The notes beneath the pieces were generated by a model. The model was not told the DNA's origin and did not search any database. It saw only the letters and a program-made list of their open reading frames with translations. A program made the position numbers and the translations under genes. A stretch of DNA of 64,000 nt from the NCBI RefSeq assembly GCF_000960975.1, contig NZ_CP010803.1, forward strand, positions 1,030,001-1,094,000. Reading direction: 5' to 3'. The stretch comes from Martelella endophytica (GTDB taxonomy: Bacteria > Pseudomonadota > Alphaproteobacteria > Rhizobiales > Rhizobiaceae). Below are positions 54,402-64,000 of the stretch, in pieces (the first letter of the stretch is position 1; every line of letters starts with the position of its first letter).

Positions 54402-54884
54402 TCAGTTGGCCGGCTGCTGGACCTTGGCGCGGGCCTGTTCCTCGGCCATGCGGCGCTGGAACATCTGGGCGAAATCGATCGGATCGACCAGAAGCGGCGG
54501 GAAGCCACCGTTGCGGGTGGCGTCGGCCACGACCTGGCGGGCGAAGGGGAAGAGCAGCCGCGGGCATTCGATGAACAGCATCGGCAGCACGTGTTCCTTC
54601 GGGAAATTCGCAACGCGGAAGACGCCGCCATAGAGCAGTTCGCAGAGGAACAGCGGCTTGTCGCCCGACTTGGCTTCTGCCTTCAGTGAAAGCAGCACAT
54701 CGTAGTTGTCGTCGCCGAGCGGATTGGCGTTGACGTTGACGCTGATATTGATCGCCGGCTGGTTGTCGCGCTTCTGCAGCGAGGCCGGAGCAGCCGGGTT
54801 TTCGAAGGAGAGATCCTTGATGTACTGGGTCAGAATGCTCAGCGAAGGGCTTTCCTTCTTTTCTGCGCCGTTTTCTTCAGCCAT
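54402..54884 (-). CDS. secB: protein-export chaperone SecB
   Basis: Tetrameric cytosolic chaperone that delivers preproteins to SecA. The 160-residue protein shows [44 protein letters not shown] and [20 protein letters not shown], then [17 protein letters not shown] chose the ATG at 54884 (GAGGACGCG upstream). It is in its usual place between dnaQ and fxsA. Confidence 0.95.
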   Translation of the reverse strand: MAEENGAEKKESPSLSILTQYIKDLSFENPAAPASLQKRDNQPAINISVNVNANPLGDDNYDVLLSLKAEAKSGDKPLFLCELLYGGVFRVANFPKEHVLPMLFIECPRLLFPFARQVVADATRNGGFPPLLVDPIDFAQMFQRRMAEEQARAKVQQPAN

Positions 54885-55022
54885 GTCGCGTCCTCTTGAA
54901 AAATCAATGTGGATGCCAGTTAGCACTTGCCGGGGAAACGCACAACCCTCGCAACCGGCCGAAAGCCGGTGGTTGCACGTTGAAAAAACCTTGCGTGTCC
55001 GGGGATAAGGGCGTGGTTGAGG

Positions 55023-55550
55023 CTACGACTTCTTGTCGTCGTCGAGCCGCTTGTCGTCCCGATCTGCCCAGGGCGAGTTCGGGTCCGGATCGGAGGAGAA
55101 ATCCGAAGCGTCGAGATCGACCACGTTCGGGCGCTTGCCGCCCGGCCGTTGGGGGCCACGGGGGGCCGCGCCGCCGCCAAAGAAGGACGAGCGGCTGGAG
55201 ACCACGACCATGTTGTTGCGGAAATGCTTCCACACCAGATCGCGCACCGGCGGAATGAACAGCAGCAGGCCGAGGATATCAGTGACGAAGCCCGGGATCA
55301 GAAGCAGGATGCCGGCCAGCACGATCATGGCGCCATGGATCATCTCCCGGCCCGGATCGCCGCCATCACTGGCGGCTGTGTTCAGTCGCTGCAGCACGCC
55401 GAACCCCTGCACACGCAGCAGAATGGCGCCGATCACGGCGGTGAGCATGATCAGCCCCAGCGTCGGAAACAGGCCGATCGCCCGGCCGACGACGATGAAG
55501 CCGGCGATTTCGATGAACGGGAAGAGGATGATCGCGATCAGAAAAGGCAA
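55023..55550 (-). CDS. fxsA: FxsA family membrane protein
   Basis: FxsA-like cytoplasmic-membrane protein, 175 residues; E. coli FxsA relieves F-plasmid exclusion of phage T7, but its normal role is unclear. It has PFIEIAGFIVVGRAIGLFPT, LTAVIGAILLRVQGFGVL and LLLIPGFVTDILGLLLFIPP, the family core, followed by a proline-, glycine- and aspartate-rich disordered tail of about 60 residues. The start is a TTG at 55550 with CAGGAC upstream. Confidence 0.85.
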   Translation of the reverse strand: MPFLIAIILFPFIEIAGFIVVGRAIGLFPTLGLIMLTAVIGAILLRVQGFGVLQRLNTAASDGGDPGREMIHGAMIVLAGILLLIPGFVTDILGLLLFIPPVRDLVWKHFRNNMVVVSSRSSFFGGGAAPRGPQRPGGKRPNVVDLDASDFSSDPDPNSPWADRDDKRLDDDKKS

Positions 55551-55686
55551 AATAGCGTCCTGTCCGGCTTGTCTTTCGTTTTCTTCATCGTGAAGGTGCG
55601 CGATGAAAGTGTTACATTTGAATCATGGCCCTGTGAAGTCTATATGGGGGTCTGAGGCAATACGGCAAACGGCAATAGGGAACCCG

Positions 55687-56388
55687 ATGGGCACGAGTGA
55701 TCTGATTACCCTTTTCTTTCTGGTGGCCGCGGTGGTGATTTTCTTTCAGCTCCGCAGTGTTCTCGGCCGCCGCACCGGCAATGAGAAGCCGCGCTACGAG
55801 CAGCCGGCCGTGCGCTCGCGCGCGGATGTGCAGGAAACCGGGAAGAACGAGGGCAACGTCATCACCCTGCCGGGTGTCGAGAAGGAGCGCGAGGAAGCGC
55901 GCCTTGCCGCCGTCGATCGCGTTGCCGCCCCCGGCACGCCGATCAATACCGGCCTGCGCGCGATCGTCGAGGCCGATCCGCAGTTCGATCCCGAGACCTT
56001 CCTGAAGGGCGCGCGCTCGGCCTATGAAATGATCGTCATGGCCTTTGCCGATGGCGACCGCAAGACGCTGAAGAACCTGCTCTCCAAGGAAGTCTATGAG
56101 GGTTTCAACGCCGCCATGAGCGAGCGCGAGGCCCGCGGCGAGACGGTGAAGGCCAATTTCGTCGGCGTCGAGAAGGCCGAGATCACCGATGCCGAGATCG
56201 AGAAGTCGGAAGCCAAGGTCACGCTGCGGATCGTCAGCCAGATGATCTCGGCGACCTATGGCCGCGATGGCGGCCTCGTCGAGGGCGATCCGGAAGAAAT
56301 CGCCGAGGTCCGGGATCTCTGGACCTTCGCCCGCGACACGCGCTCGCGCGATCCGAACTGGAAACTCATCGCGACCGCCTCCGAATAA
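55687..56388 (+). CDS. Tim44/TimA family protein
   Basis: Tim44-like domain protein of 233 residues, divergent from fxsA. It has one N-terminal membrane helix (DLITLFFLVAAVVIFFQLRS), a charged linker, and the C-terminal Tim44 fold with FDPETFLKGARSAYEMIVMA, FADGDRKTLKNLLSKEVYEG and LWTFARDTRSRDPNWKLIAT. Bacterial TimA homologues are predicted to act at the inner membrane; their role is poorly known. I chose the ATG at 55687 over an in-frame ATG at 55603. The usual mltA neighbour of rhizobia is missing after this gene. Confidence 0.85.
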   Translation: MGTSDLITLFFLVAAVVIFFQLRSVLGRRTGNEKPRYEQPAVRSRADVQETGKNEGNVITLPGVEKEREEARLAAVDRVAAPGTPINTGLRAIVEADPQFDPETFLKGARSAYEMIVMAFADGDRKTLKNLLSKEVYEGFNAAMSEREARGETVKANFVGVEKAEITDAEIEKSEAKVTLRIVSQMISATYGRDGGLVEGDPEEIAEVRDLWTFARDTRSRDPNWKLIATASE

Positions 56389-56448
56389 CGGGCCGCCGCC
56401 TTACGCAACCATGCGGGCCCGGCAGGCCCTGACGGGAGTTTCATTCGC

Positions 56449-57009
56449 ATGAGCCGCCGGAAGCTCTCATCGGAAGAGCGGGAACTGTGGAACAAGGTCG
56501 CCCGCACGGCGCGACCGCTCCCCGGCAGGAAGCCCGAAAAGCCCGAGAGGCCGGCCGAAAGCTTTCAGGAGCTGATGAACGGCATTTCCAAACCGGCGAA
56601 AAAGGACGATACCCGAAAGGCGAGCGTCTCTCCGCTGGCATTGCCAAAGCTGAAGCCGCCGGCGGAGCGAGAGCACCACCCGCTCGAACGCCCGGTCAAA
56701 CGCAAGCTCGCCAGCGGCCGCGTCGCGATCGATGCACGTATCGACCTGCACGGCCTGTTCCAGGACGAGGCGCATGCATTGCTGCTCGCCTTCGTTCGCC
56801 GCGCCCATGAGCGCGGACACCGGCATGTGCTTGTCATCACCGGCAAGGGCGCGTCCTTCGGCAGCGATGGCGTGCTGAAGCGGGCGGTGCCGATGTGGTT
56901 TTCGCTGCCGGATTTCAGGCCGCTGATCTCCTCTTACGAGACAGCGGCGCGGCATCATGGCGGCGACGGGGCGCTTTATGTGCGCCTCGCCCGCAGGAAG
57001 GGCGCATAG
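56449..57009 (+). CDS. Smr domain protein
   Basis: A 186-residue Smr/MutS2-type protein. The N-terminus is basic and proline-rich; the C-terminal Smr domain (about 90-185) shows ARIDLHGLFQDEAHALLLAF and HVLVITGKGASFGSDGVLKR, the LDLHG and TGKG motifs of the family, linked to RNA or DNA nicking in other members. It starts 60 bases after the Tim44 gene and ends 13 bases before an XRE regulator. Confidence 0.88.
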   Translation: MSRRKLSSEERELWNKVARTARPLPGRKPEKPERPAESFQELMNGISKPAKKDDTRKASVSPLALPKLKPPAEREHHPLERPVKRKLASGRVAIDARIDLHGLFQDEAHALLLAFVRRAHERGHRHVLVITGKGASFGSDGVLKRAVPMWFSLPDFRPLISSYETAARHHGGDGALYVRLARRKGA

Positions 57010-57022
57010 AAGGACGTGGACC

Positions 57023-57385
57023 ATGACCCCTTTCGGAGAGGCTGTTCGGGAGCTGCGCGCTCAGCGCGGCATTTCGCAAAAGGAAATGGCGGCCGCCATC
57101 GGCGTCTCACCGGCCTATCTTTCGGCGCTTGAACACGGCCGGCGCGGCAAGCCGAGCTTCGATTTCCTGCAGCGCGTCGCCGGCTATTTCCACATCATCT
57201 GGGATGACGCAGAGGCGCTGTTTTCGATCGCCGACCAGTCCGATCCGCGGGTCGTGATCGATACCATCGGCATGTCCGCCGCCCATACGGCGCTTGCCAA
57301 CCGCCTCGCGCGGGTCATCGGCCAGCTCGATGCGGCGGATGTCGAAGCCGTCGATGCCATCCTGAGACGTTACCAGAAGCGCTGA
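57023..57385 (+). CDS. XRE family helix-turn-helix regulator
   Basis: A 120-residue cro/CI-type regulator with HTH at residues 10-60: RELRAQRGISQKEMAAAIGV and SPAYLSALEHGRRGKPSFDF. The C-terminal half is helical (VIGQLDAADVEAVDAILRRY). I chose the ATG at 57023 (GAAGGACGTGGACC). It is conserved between smr and gyrB in Rhizobiaceae. No target known. Confidence 0.88.
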   Translation: MTPFGEAVRELRAQRGISQKEMAAAIGVSPAYLSALEHGRRGKPSFDFLQRVAGYFHIIWDDAEALFSIADQSDPRVVIDTIGMSAAHTALANRLARVIGQLDAADVEAVDAILRRYQKR

Positions 57386-57391
57386 AGTCGA

Positions 57392-57418
57392 AAAAAGTGA
57401 CAGGGCCTCTGACTTTTT
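57392..57418 (+). terminator. intrinsic terminator after the XRE gene
   Basis: Stem AAAAAGT-(GA bulge)-CAG / CTG-ACTTTTT with loop GGCCT and a T-run as part of the 3' arm. Confidence 0.7.
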
Positions 57419-57451
57419 GAGCAAGGTCAAAGCAGCTTTCCTTCGATGGGC

Positions 57452-57543
57452 CTAGCGTGAACCTGCATTCGGGATCTCGACAGGCGTTCTGGCCAAAGAG
57501 GTTCTCTGCATCCGGCCCTGCTAGCGTGAGAGGTCCCGAATGC
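57452..57543 (+). promoter_or_regulatory. long imperfect stem-loop leader with a repeated 9-mer
   Basis: GCATTCGGGATCTC (57465-57478) pairs with GAGGTCCCGAATGC (57530-57543) over 14 bp with a single G-U. Each arm is preceded by the direct repeat CTAGCGTGA (57452-57460 and 57521-57529). A perfect GGAGGCGCCTCC palindrome follows at 57560-57571, then a small ORF. Candidate untranslated regulatory RNA or repressor-binding pair; function unknown. Confidence 0.5.
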
Positions 57544-57599
57544 GAAGCCGCCTCGGCAAAGGAGGCGCCTCCCGCATCGCAAGTCCCATGGAGACGGAA

Positions 57600-57803
57600 A
57601 TGGCCCAGTTGGCCGCCCATTCCCACCGCAACAATCTCGCCGCCGAAATGCCTCCCGAAAACCAGATCGTGCGTGACAGCTATCTCTATCTGCACTGGAA
57701 CGGCATTCTTACGAACAACAAGGCCGAAAGCGAAATGGCGACTTTTGCCGGTGCCGCTCTGATTGAGCCCGGCGAACGCTGGAAGCCTTCGAAGTTGGCC
57801 TGA
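57600..57803 (+). CDS. hypothetical small protein behind a structured leader
   Basis: A 67-residue frame from the ATG at 57600, preceded by GGAGACGGAA, a plausible ribosome site; in-frame starts at 57540 and 57588 exist. The sequence (NLAAEMPPENQIVRDSYLYL, then HWNGILTNNKAESEMATFAG) has no hydrophobic segment or motif I recognise. Coding status rests on codon use, the ribosome site and the leader. If real, it is an accessory small protein; otherwise the region may act only as RNA. Confidence 0.4.
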   Translation: MAQLAAHSHRNNLAAEMPPENQIVRDSYLYLHWNGILTNNKAESEMATFAGAALIEPGERWKPSKLA

Positions 57804-57921
57804 CAGGCCCCTGCCGACGCCCGCAAGGCCTGAAATTCCATTGTCCCGACACAGGGTTGGGGGACGGGGACCCGGTCGGCGCGCTGATGAAGCGCGTCGG
57901 CCGCTTGCGTTTTGTCTTTTA

Positions 57922-57942
57922 ATGTAATAAACGAAGTTACAT
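57922..57942. promoter_or_regulatory. inverted repeat overlapping the Rrf2 start codon
   Basis: ATGTAA (57922-57927) and TTACAT (57937-57942) with a 9-base spacer. The right arm contains the first two bases of the Rrf2 start codon, and the gene has no strong ribosome site, so binding here would block initiation. Likely autoregulatory site for Rrf2. Confidence 0.5.
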
Positions 57943-58387
57943 GAAAAGAGACAGCCGCCTTTCCTCCGTCCTGCACGCCCTGCTCCACATGGCCGAGCAC
58001 CCCGACAAGCCGATGACCTCGGAAGAGCTCGCCACCTGCATGAACACCAATCCCGTGGTGGTGCGGCGAACCATGGGGCTTTTGCGCGAGCAGGGGCTCG
58101 TCACCTCCGCGCGCGGCCATGCCGGTGGCTGGCGCATTGCCGCCGATCTCGGCACTGTGACGCTGCGCCAGCTGCATGACGTGCTCGGCGAGCCTGCGGT
58201 CTTTGCCATCGGCAATCGCAGCGAAAACCCGTCCTGCCTTGTCGAGCAGGCGGTCAATGCCGCCCTCGACGATGCCTTCAGGGACGCTGAAGCGCTGTTG
58301 CTCGAACGTTTTTCCGAAGTTTCGCTGGCCGATCTTGCGGCTGATTTCAAGCGCCGCCACCAGGCCTGGCGCGACCGAAAGGGATGA
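57941..58387 (+). CDS. Rrf2 family transcriptional regulator
   Basis: A 148-residue winged-helix Rrf2 regulator. The N-terminus reads RLSSVLHALLHMAEHPDKPM and the HTH LATCMNTNPVVVRRTMGLLR, then the wing GHAGGWRIAADLGTVTLRQL. It has only two cysteines, in LATCMN and NPSCLVE, not the three-cysteine cluster that holds an iron-sulfur centre in IscR/NsrR/RirA, so it belongs with YwnA-like thiol or orphan members. The gene sits four bases before a thioredoxin-reductase-like flavoprotein, its likely target. Confidence 0.85.
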   Translation: MKRDSRLSSVLHALLHMAEHPDKPMTSEELATCMNTNPVVVRRTMGLLREQGLVTSARGHAGGWRIAADLGTVTLRQLHDVLGEPAVFAIGNRSENPSCLVEQAVNAALDDAFRDAEALLLERFSEVSLADLAADFKRRHQAWRDRKG

Positions 58388-58391
58388 TGAA

Positions 58392-59273
58392 ATGACCCAT
58401 GACGTGATCGTGGTCGGTGGAGCCTTTGCGGGTATGTCCGCCGCCCTGCAGCTTCTACGCGCCCGGCGGACGGTGCTGGTGATCGATTCCGGGGAGCGGC
58501 GCAACCGTTTTGCAAGCCACGCTCACGGCTTTCTGGGTAACGACGGAACGCCGCCCGGCGAGATCGCGGCCGTCGCCCGGCGGCAGCTTGAAGCCTATCC
58601 GACGCTCGACTGGATCGATGCCCGGGTGACGGAGGTGGAAGGCAGCAAGGAGGCCTTTGCCGTCACGCTGGAAGACGGAAGCCGGCACAAGGGGCGGCGC
58701 TTGCTGCTTGCCACCGGTGTGAAGGATGACCTGCCGGAGATTGCGGGCCTTGCCGAACGCTGGGGCCGGCATGTCTTCCACTGCCCCTATTGCCATGGCT
58801 ACGAGCTGAATCAGGGGCCGCTCGGAGTGATCGCGTCCGGGTCAATGTCGATCCACCAGGCCGAGTTGATCCCTGAATGGGGCCCGACGACCTTCTTCGT
58901 CAACGGCGCCCTGACGCTCGATGAGGCGCAGCGCGCGTCGCTGACGGCCCGGAATGTCGCCATCGAGGAGACGCCCGTCACCGGCATTGAAGGTGAGGCC
59001 GAGGTCCGGCTCGCCGATGGCCGCCTGATCGCGCTGGCGGGCCTCTTCGTTGCATCCCGCACAACGCCGGCGACACCGCTTGCCGAAAGGCTCGGCTGCC
59101 GGCTGGAAGAGACCATGCTCGGTCTGCAGATCGCAACCGACCCGATGAAGGAGACCAGTATCGCCGGTGCCTTCGCGGCCGGCGATGTCGCGCGGATGCC
59201 GCATTCGGTGGCACTGGCGGTCGCCGATGGCGCCTTCGCCGGCGCGGCGGTGCACCGTTCACTGGTGTTCTGA
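58392..59273 (+). CDS. thioredoxin-reductase-like NAD(P)/FAD-dependent oxidoreductase
   Basis: Flavoprotein of 293 residues in the thioredoxin reductase fold. The FAD loop is DVIVVGGAFAGMSAALQLLR; the redox-active dithiol is HCPYCHGYE; the second FAD motif is AGAFAAGDVARMPHSVALAV. The central NADPH-binding segment reads GVIASGSMSIHQAELIPEWG and lacks the standard GGGxxA loop, as in GliT-like and related low-molecular-thiol oxidoreductases, so its electron acceptor or donor may be unusual. Start at 58392 follows the Rrf2 stop by four bases, so the two are a two-gene operon. Confidence 0.88.
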   Translation: MTHDVIVVGGAFAGMSAALQLLRARRTVLVIDSGERRNRFASHAHGFLGNDGTPPGEIAAVARRQLEAYPTLDWIDARVTEVEGSKEAFAVTLEDGSRHKGRRLLLATGVKDDLPEIAGLAERWGRHVFHCPYCHGYELNQGPLGVIASGSMSIHQAELIPEWGPTTFFVNGALTLDEAQRASLTARNVAIEETPVTGIEGEAEVRLADGRLIALAGLFVASRTTPATPLAERLGCRLEETMLGLQIATDPMKETSIAGAFAAGDVARMPHSVALAVADGAFAGAAVHRSLVF

Positions 59274-59517
59274 ACAGCCAGGGCACTATCATTTTGAAAT
59301 CACAAGAGGTTTCAAGCGAAAACCTGCTGCAGGCCGCCGCCTGGCCGCCCCACCCGCGGCGGCCTTGAGCGCAACCATTGAAACGGGCTAGGTTTATCCC
59401 CAATTTGACGCTAAAAGGGGTCCCGGCGATTTGAGTGAAAACGGCTTTTCACCTAAGCTCTGCGTTTGAAAAAGCAGTGATTCGGCGGCGTTTTGACCGC
59501 GCTAGCCGCGCCCCTGA

Positions 59518-61974
<2,457 letters not shown>

Positions 61975-62001
61975 CGGGCACCGCACCGATGAATATTCAG
62001 G

Positions 62002-62032
62002 AAGGCGGCATCTCGCGATGCCGCCTTTCTTG
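62002..62032 (+). terminator. intrinsic terminator after gyrB
   Basis: Perfect 10-bp stem AAGGCGGCAT (62002-62011) / ATGCCGCCTT (62018-62027), loop CTCGCG, then TCTTG. Confidence 0.85.
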
Positions 62033-62172
62033 TTTCATTGCTGGCGGAACCGTCTCGGCAAAGCTTGGCGCCTTTACGCTGGAGGCCTATATCTGGCGGG
62101 TCACTTTCCTGCAGAATGGCGCCGCCCGGTGCGCCGGCCCTGTCTCGCTTTCATTGCGCAAAGGCATTTTTC

Positions 62173-62769
62173 ATGACCGACTCCAACCACCGCCATTCCG
62201 AATATCCGATCGACCCGCTGTTTCTGAACCGCTGGGCGCCGCGCGCCTTTGATGGCCAGCCCATGCCGAAAGCGGACTTTCTCACCATCCTCGATGCCGC
62301 CCATTGGGCGCCCTCTTCGGGCAACGGCCAGCCATGGCGGTTCGTCTATGCGCTGCGCGGTACGGATGGCTTCGATGATGCCGTCGGGCTGCTGATGGAT
62401 GGCAACCAGGTCTGGGCGGGAAATGCCTCGGCACTGGTCTTCGTCATTTCACACGCCAAGCGGAAAAGCCGGGACGGCACTCTTGTCGACAACGCAACGC
62501 ATGCCTTCGACAGCGGTGCGGCCTGGATGGCGGCGGCCCTGCAGGCCAAGCTGATGGGTTACGAGACCCATGGCATGGCCGGCATCCACAAGGACAGGAT
62601 CGCGGAGCATTACGGCATTCCCGCCGACTACGCGGTCAACATGGCCTTCGTCGTCGGCAAATATGGCCACAAGGAAACCCTGCCCAAACCGCTTCGCGAA
62701 CGCGAGGTGCAGAGCACACGCAAGGCACTGGCCGAGGTCGCATTCGAGGGCAGTTTCACGGCGGATTGA
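62173..62769 (+). CDS. nitroreductase family protein
   Basis: FMN-dependent nitroreductase-fold protein of 198 residues from the ATG at 62173. It opens SEYPIDPLFLNRWAPRAFDG and has FLTILDAAHWAPSSGNGQPW (the family's substrate loop PSSxNxQPW), then FDSGAAWMAAALQAKLMGYE and YAVNMAFVVGKYG, equivalent to the usual dimer-interface and FMN-phosphate segments. Physiological substrate unknown. In-frame codons upstream (from 62038) are rejected as they cross the gyrB terminator side. Confidence 0.88.
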   Translation: MTDSNHRHSEYPIDPLFLNRWAPRAFDGQPMPKADFLTILDAAHWAPSSGNGQPWRFVYALRGTDGFDDAVGLLMDGNQVWAGNASALVFVISHAKRKSRDGTLVDNATHAFDSGAAWMAAALQAKLMGYETHGMAGIHKDRIAEHYGIPADYAVNMAFVVGKYGHKETLPKPLREREVQSTRKALAEVAFEGSFTAD

Positions 62770-62929
62770 TCTCTCATTTGGCAAAACTGATCGCCATTTC
62801 CAAATTTCGCCTTGTTTGACATGAATCATCCAAGCACTTCCGATTTACACTTGAAGCCAAACCTTGGGATTTCCATATCGTGATCATCGGCGGTTTGTTT
62901 CGCCGAAGTAAAGCGAGGAAGAGACTGAG

Positions 62930-63367
62930 ATGAACGAGACCGCATTGCTGCGTCCGGCGTGGACGCCACTTACGATCGCGCTGATGGTCGTCGGGTTTAT
63001 CGTTTTCTGGCCGCTCGGGCTGGTCATGCTCGCCTACATCATCTGGGGCGATCGGCTGAACATGAACCGCAGCGAATGGAAGCGTTCCGCGGGCCGTGCG
63101 TTCGGCTCCTGCCGCCGCAGCATGAAGGATAGCATGCGACAGGCCGACGATCGTATGTCGTCGACCGGCAACGCCGCCTTCGATGAGTGGCGTCGCAGCG
63201 AGATGCAGCGCATCGACGAAGAGCGGCGCAAGCTCGACGAGATGCGTGCTGAATTCGACCGCTACACGGACGAGCTCAGGAAGGCGCGCGACCGTGAGGA
63301 ATTCGACCGCTTCATGCGGGAGCGCAACAACACCGGCTTCGGCGGCACCCCTGCGCCGGAAGCATAA
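62930..63367 (+). CDS. DUF2852 family membrane protein
   Basis: A 145-residue DUF2852 protein. One N-terminal membrane helix pair (TPLTIALMVVGFIVFWPLGL, then VMLAYIIWGDRL) is followed by a long charged coiled-coil-like helix (RRKLDEMRAEFDRYTDELRK) and GTPAPEA at the end. The family is common in Hyphomicrobiales and has no assigned function. Monocistronic, with a terminator downstream. Confidence 0.85.
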   Translation: MNETALLRPAWTPLTIALMVVGFIVFWPLGLVMLAYIIWGDRLNMNRSEWKRSAGRAFGSCRRSMKDSMRQADDRMSSTGNAAFDEWRRSEMQRIDEERRKLDEMRAEFDRYTDELRKARDREEFDRFMRERNNTGFGGTPAPEA

Positions 63368-63407
63368 GAGTGAAGACACTTACGACGGTTTGACCTCCGT
63401 TAGGTTC

Positions 63408-63447
63408 CCGGCATTGCCTTTCCCCCAGGGCGGTGCCGGTTTTTTTG
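63408..63447 (+). terminator. intrinsic terminator after the DUF2852 gene
   Basis: Stem CCGGCATTGCC (63408-63418) / GGCGGTGCCGG (63429-63439), with two G-U pairs, followed by seven T. Confidence 0.88.
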
Positions 63448-63505
63448 TGCGGTTTTGGCCCGGCAATGCTGGCGCAACGCCGCCAATGGCTGTACCGCTT
63501 CACTC

Positions 63506-64000
63506 ATGAAATTCCTCAAACGACCCCGGACCGCGGAAGACAAGAGCGTGATCGAGCTTGGCGAGCGGCGCCTGCCGCTGACCGTGCGCACCAATGCGCG
63601 CGCCCGGCGGATGACGCTGAAGATCGAGCCCGGCGGACACGGCGTCAGCCTCACCGTGCCGCCGGGCCTCGCCCGCCACGAGGTCGACGGCTTCCTGCGC
63701 CGCCATCACGACTGGCTCATGGACCGCGTCGGCCGGCTAGCCGATCGCGGCATCACGGTCGAGGACGGCTGTAGCTTGCCGGTGCTTGGCGAGCCGCATG
63801 TCGTGCGCCACAGCGGCCGCCTCAGGGGCCTCACCGAAAGCCGTGTGGAGGATGGCGTGCGGGTCCTGCTTGTCAGCGGGCCGCCGGAGGCGACCGGCCG
63901 GCGTGTCGCAGAGCATCTGAAGAAAGAGGCAAAGCGCATCCTGACCGATCGCGCCGCCTTCCACGCCGCTGCCAGCGGCAAGGCCTTCAAGACGATCACC
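63506..64000 (+). CDS. M48/YgjP-type metallopeptidase, 3'-truncated by window edge
   Basis: N-terminal 165 residues of a DUF45/YgjP-like zinc metallopeptidase; the frame runs off the window end with no stop. It begins MKFLKRPRTAEDKSVIELGE, then NARARRMTLKIEPGGHGVSL and TVPPGLARHEVDGFLRRHHD, the pattern of the SprT-like M48 group (RRNxRARRxxLRV, VP.G, FLxxHxxWL). The HExxH zinc motif would lie beyond base 64000 and is not seen. The ATG at 63506 is the only suitable start. Confidence 0.85.
   Translation, partial: MKFLKRPRTAEDKSVIELGERRLPLTVRTNARARRMTLKIEPGGHGVSLTVPPGLARHEVDGFLRRHHDWLMDRVGRLADRGITVEDGCSLPVLGEPHVVRHSGRLRGLTESRVEDGVRVLLVSGPPEATGRRVAEHLKKEAKRILTDRAAFHAAASGKAFKTIT

Overview
The window is a gene-dense stretch of chromosome with high G+C and strong third-position GC bias. 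It comes from an alphaproteobacterium of the Hyphomicrobiales, most likely Rhizobiaceae. The evidence is gene order: leuS-lptE-holA, parB-parA-rsmG-mnmG-mnmE-rho-hemJ-hemE, then ppsR-maf-aroE-coaE-dnaQ and secB-fxsA-tim44-smr-xre-gyrB is the replication-origin neighbourhood of Agrobacterium/Sinorhizobium-type chromosomes. An ActS/ActR (RegB/RegA) pair, MmcB, a TrcR-like DUF1013 protein, the carboxyspermidine pathway and RIME-like intergenic repeats point the same way. The genus cannot be resolved. I saw no rRNA, tRNA, IS element, prophage or CRISPR.

Layout. 1-13.2 kb: 3' part of hrpB, redox sensor kinase actS and its regulator actR (separated by an inverted MFS gene), mmcB, an L,D-transpeptidase lipoprotein, a TauE/SafE permease, carboxyspermidine decarboxylase and dehydrogenase, coaBC, and cbpM-cbpA. 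13.2-18.2 kb: a DUF2892 protein, RND adaptor and RND pump behind a clear palindrome, then a YrhK-like protein. 18.3-28.1 kb: a LuxR-type regulator, pyruvate carboxylase, a DUF308 membrane protein with a TetR regulator, a DeoR-VOC-MFS trio, and ispG. 28.1-33.4 kb: two RIME-like repeats in opposite orientation bracket an Old Yellow Enzyme gene with its divergent HxlR regulator, a small membrane protein, trcR and acs. 33.5-37 kb: HxlR, FMN reductase, ProC-like, LysE and DUF1413 genes, then yggS.

37-62 kb is the origin-proximal core. It carries two perfect parS sites (in rsmG and between mnmG and mnmE) beside parAB. The hemE-ppsR interval is the strongest oriC candidate: an AT-rich tract, one exact DnaA box, two one-mismatch boxes and a cluster of GANTC sites. 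A structured leader with an unrecognised small ORF, an Rrf2 regulator with a thioredoxin-reductase-like flavoprotein, and gyrB follow. The window ends with a nitroreductase, a DUF2852 protein and the 5' part of a YgjP-type M48 metallopeptidase.

Most genes are housekeeping. The best leads are cis elements and small accessory modules: the oriC/parS layout, the DUF2892-RND cassette, the TetR/DUF308 operator pair, the inverted RIME pair, and the stem-forming leader at 57.4-57.6 kb. I found no convincing wholly new multi-gene system.
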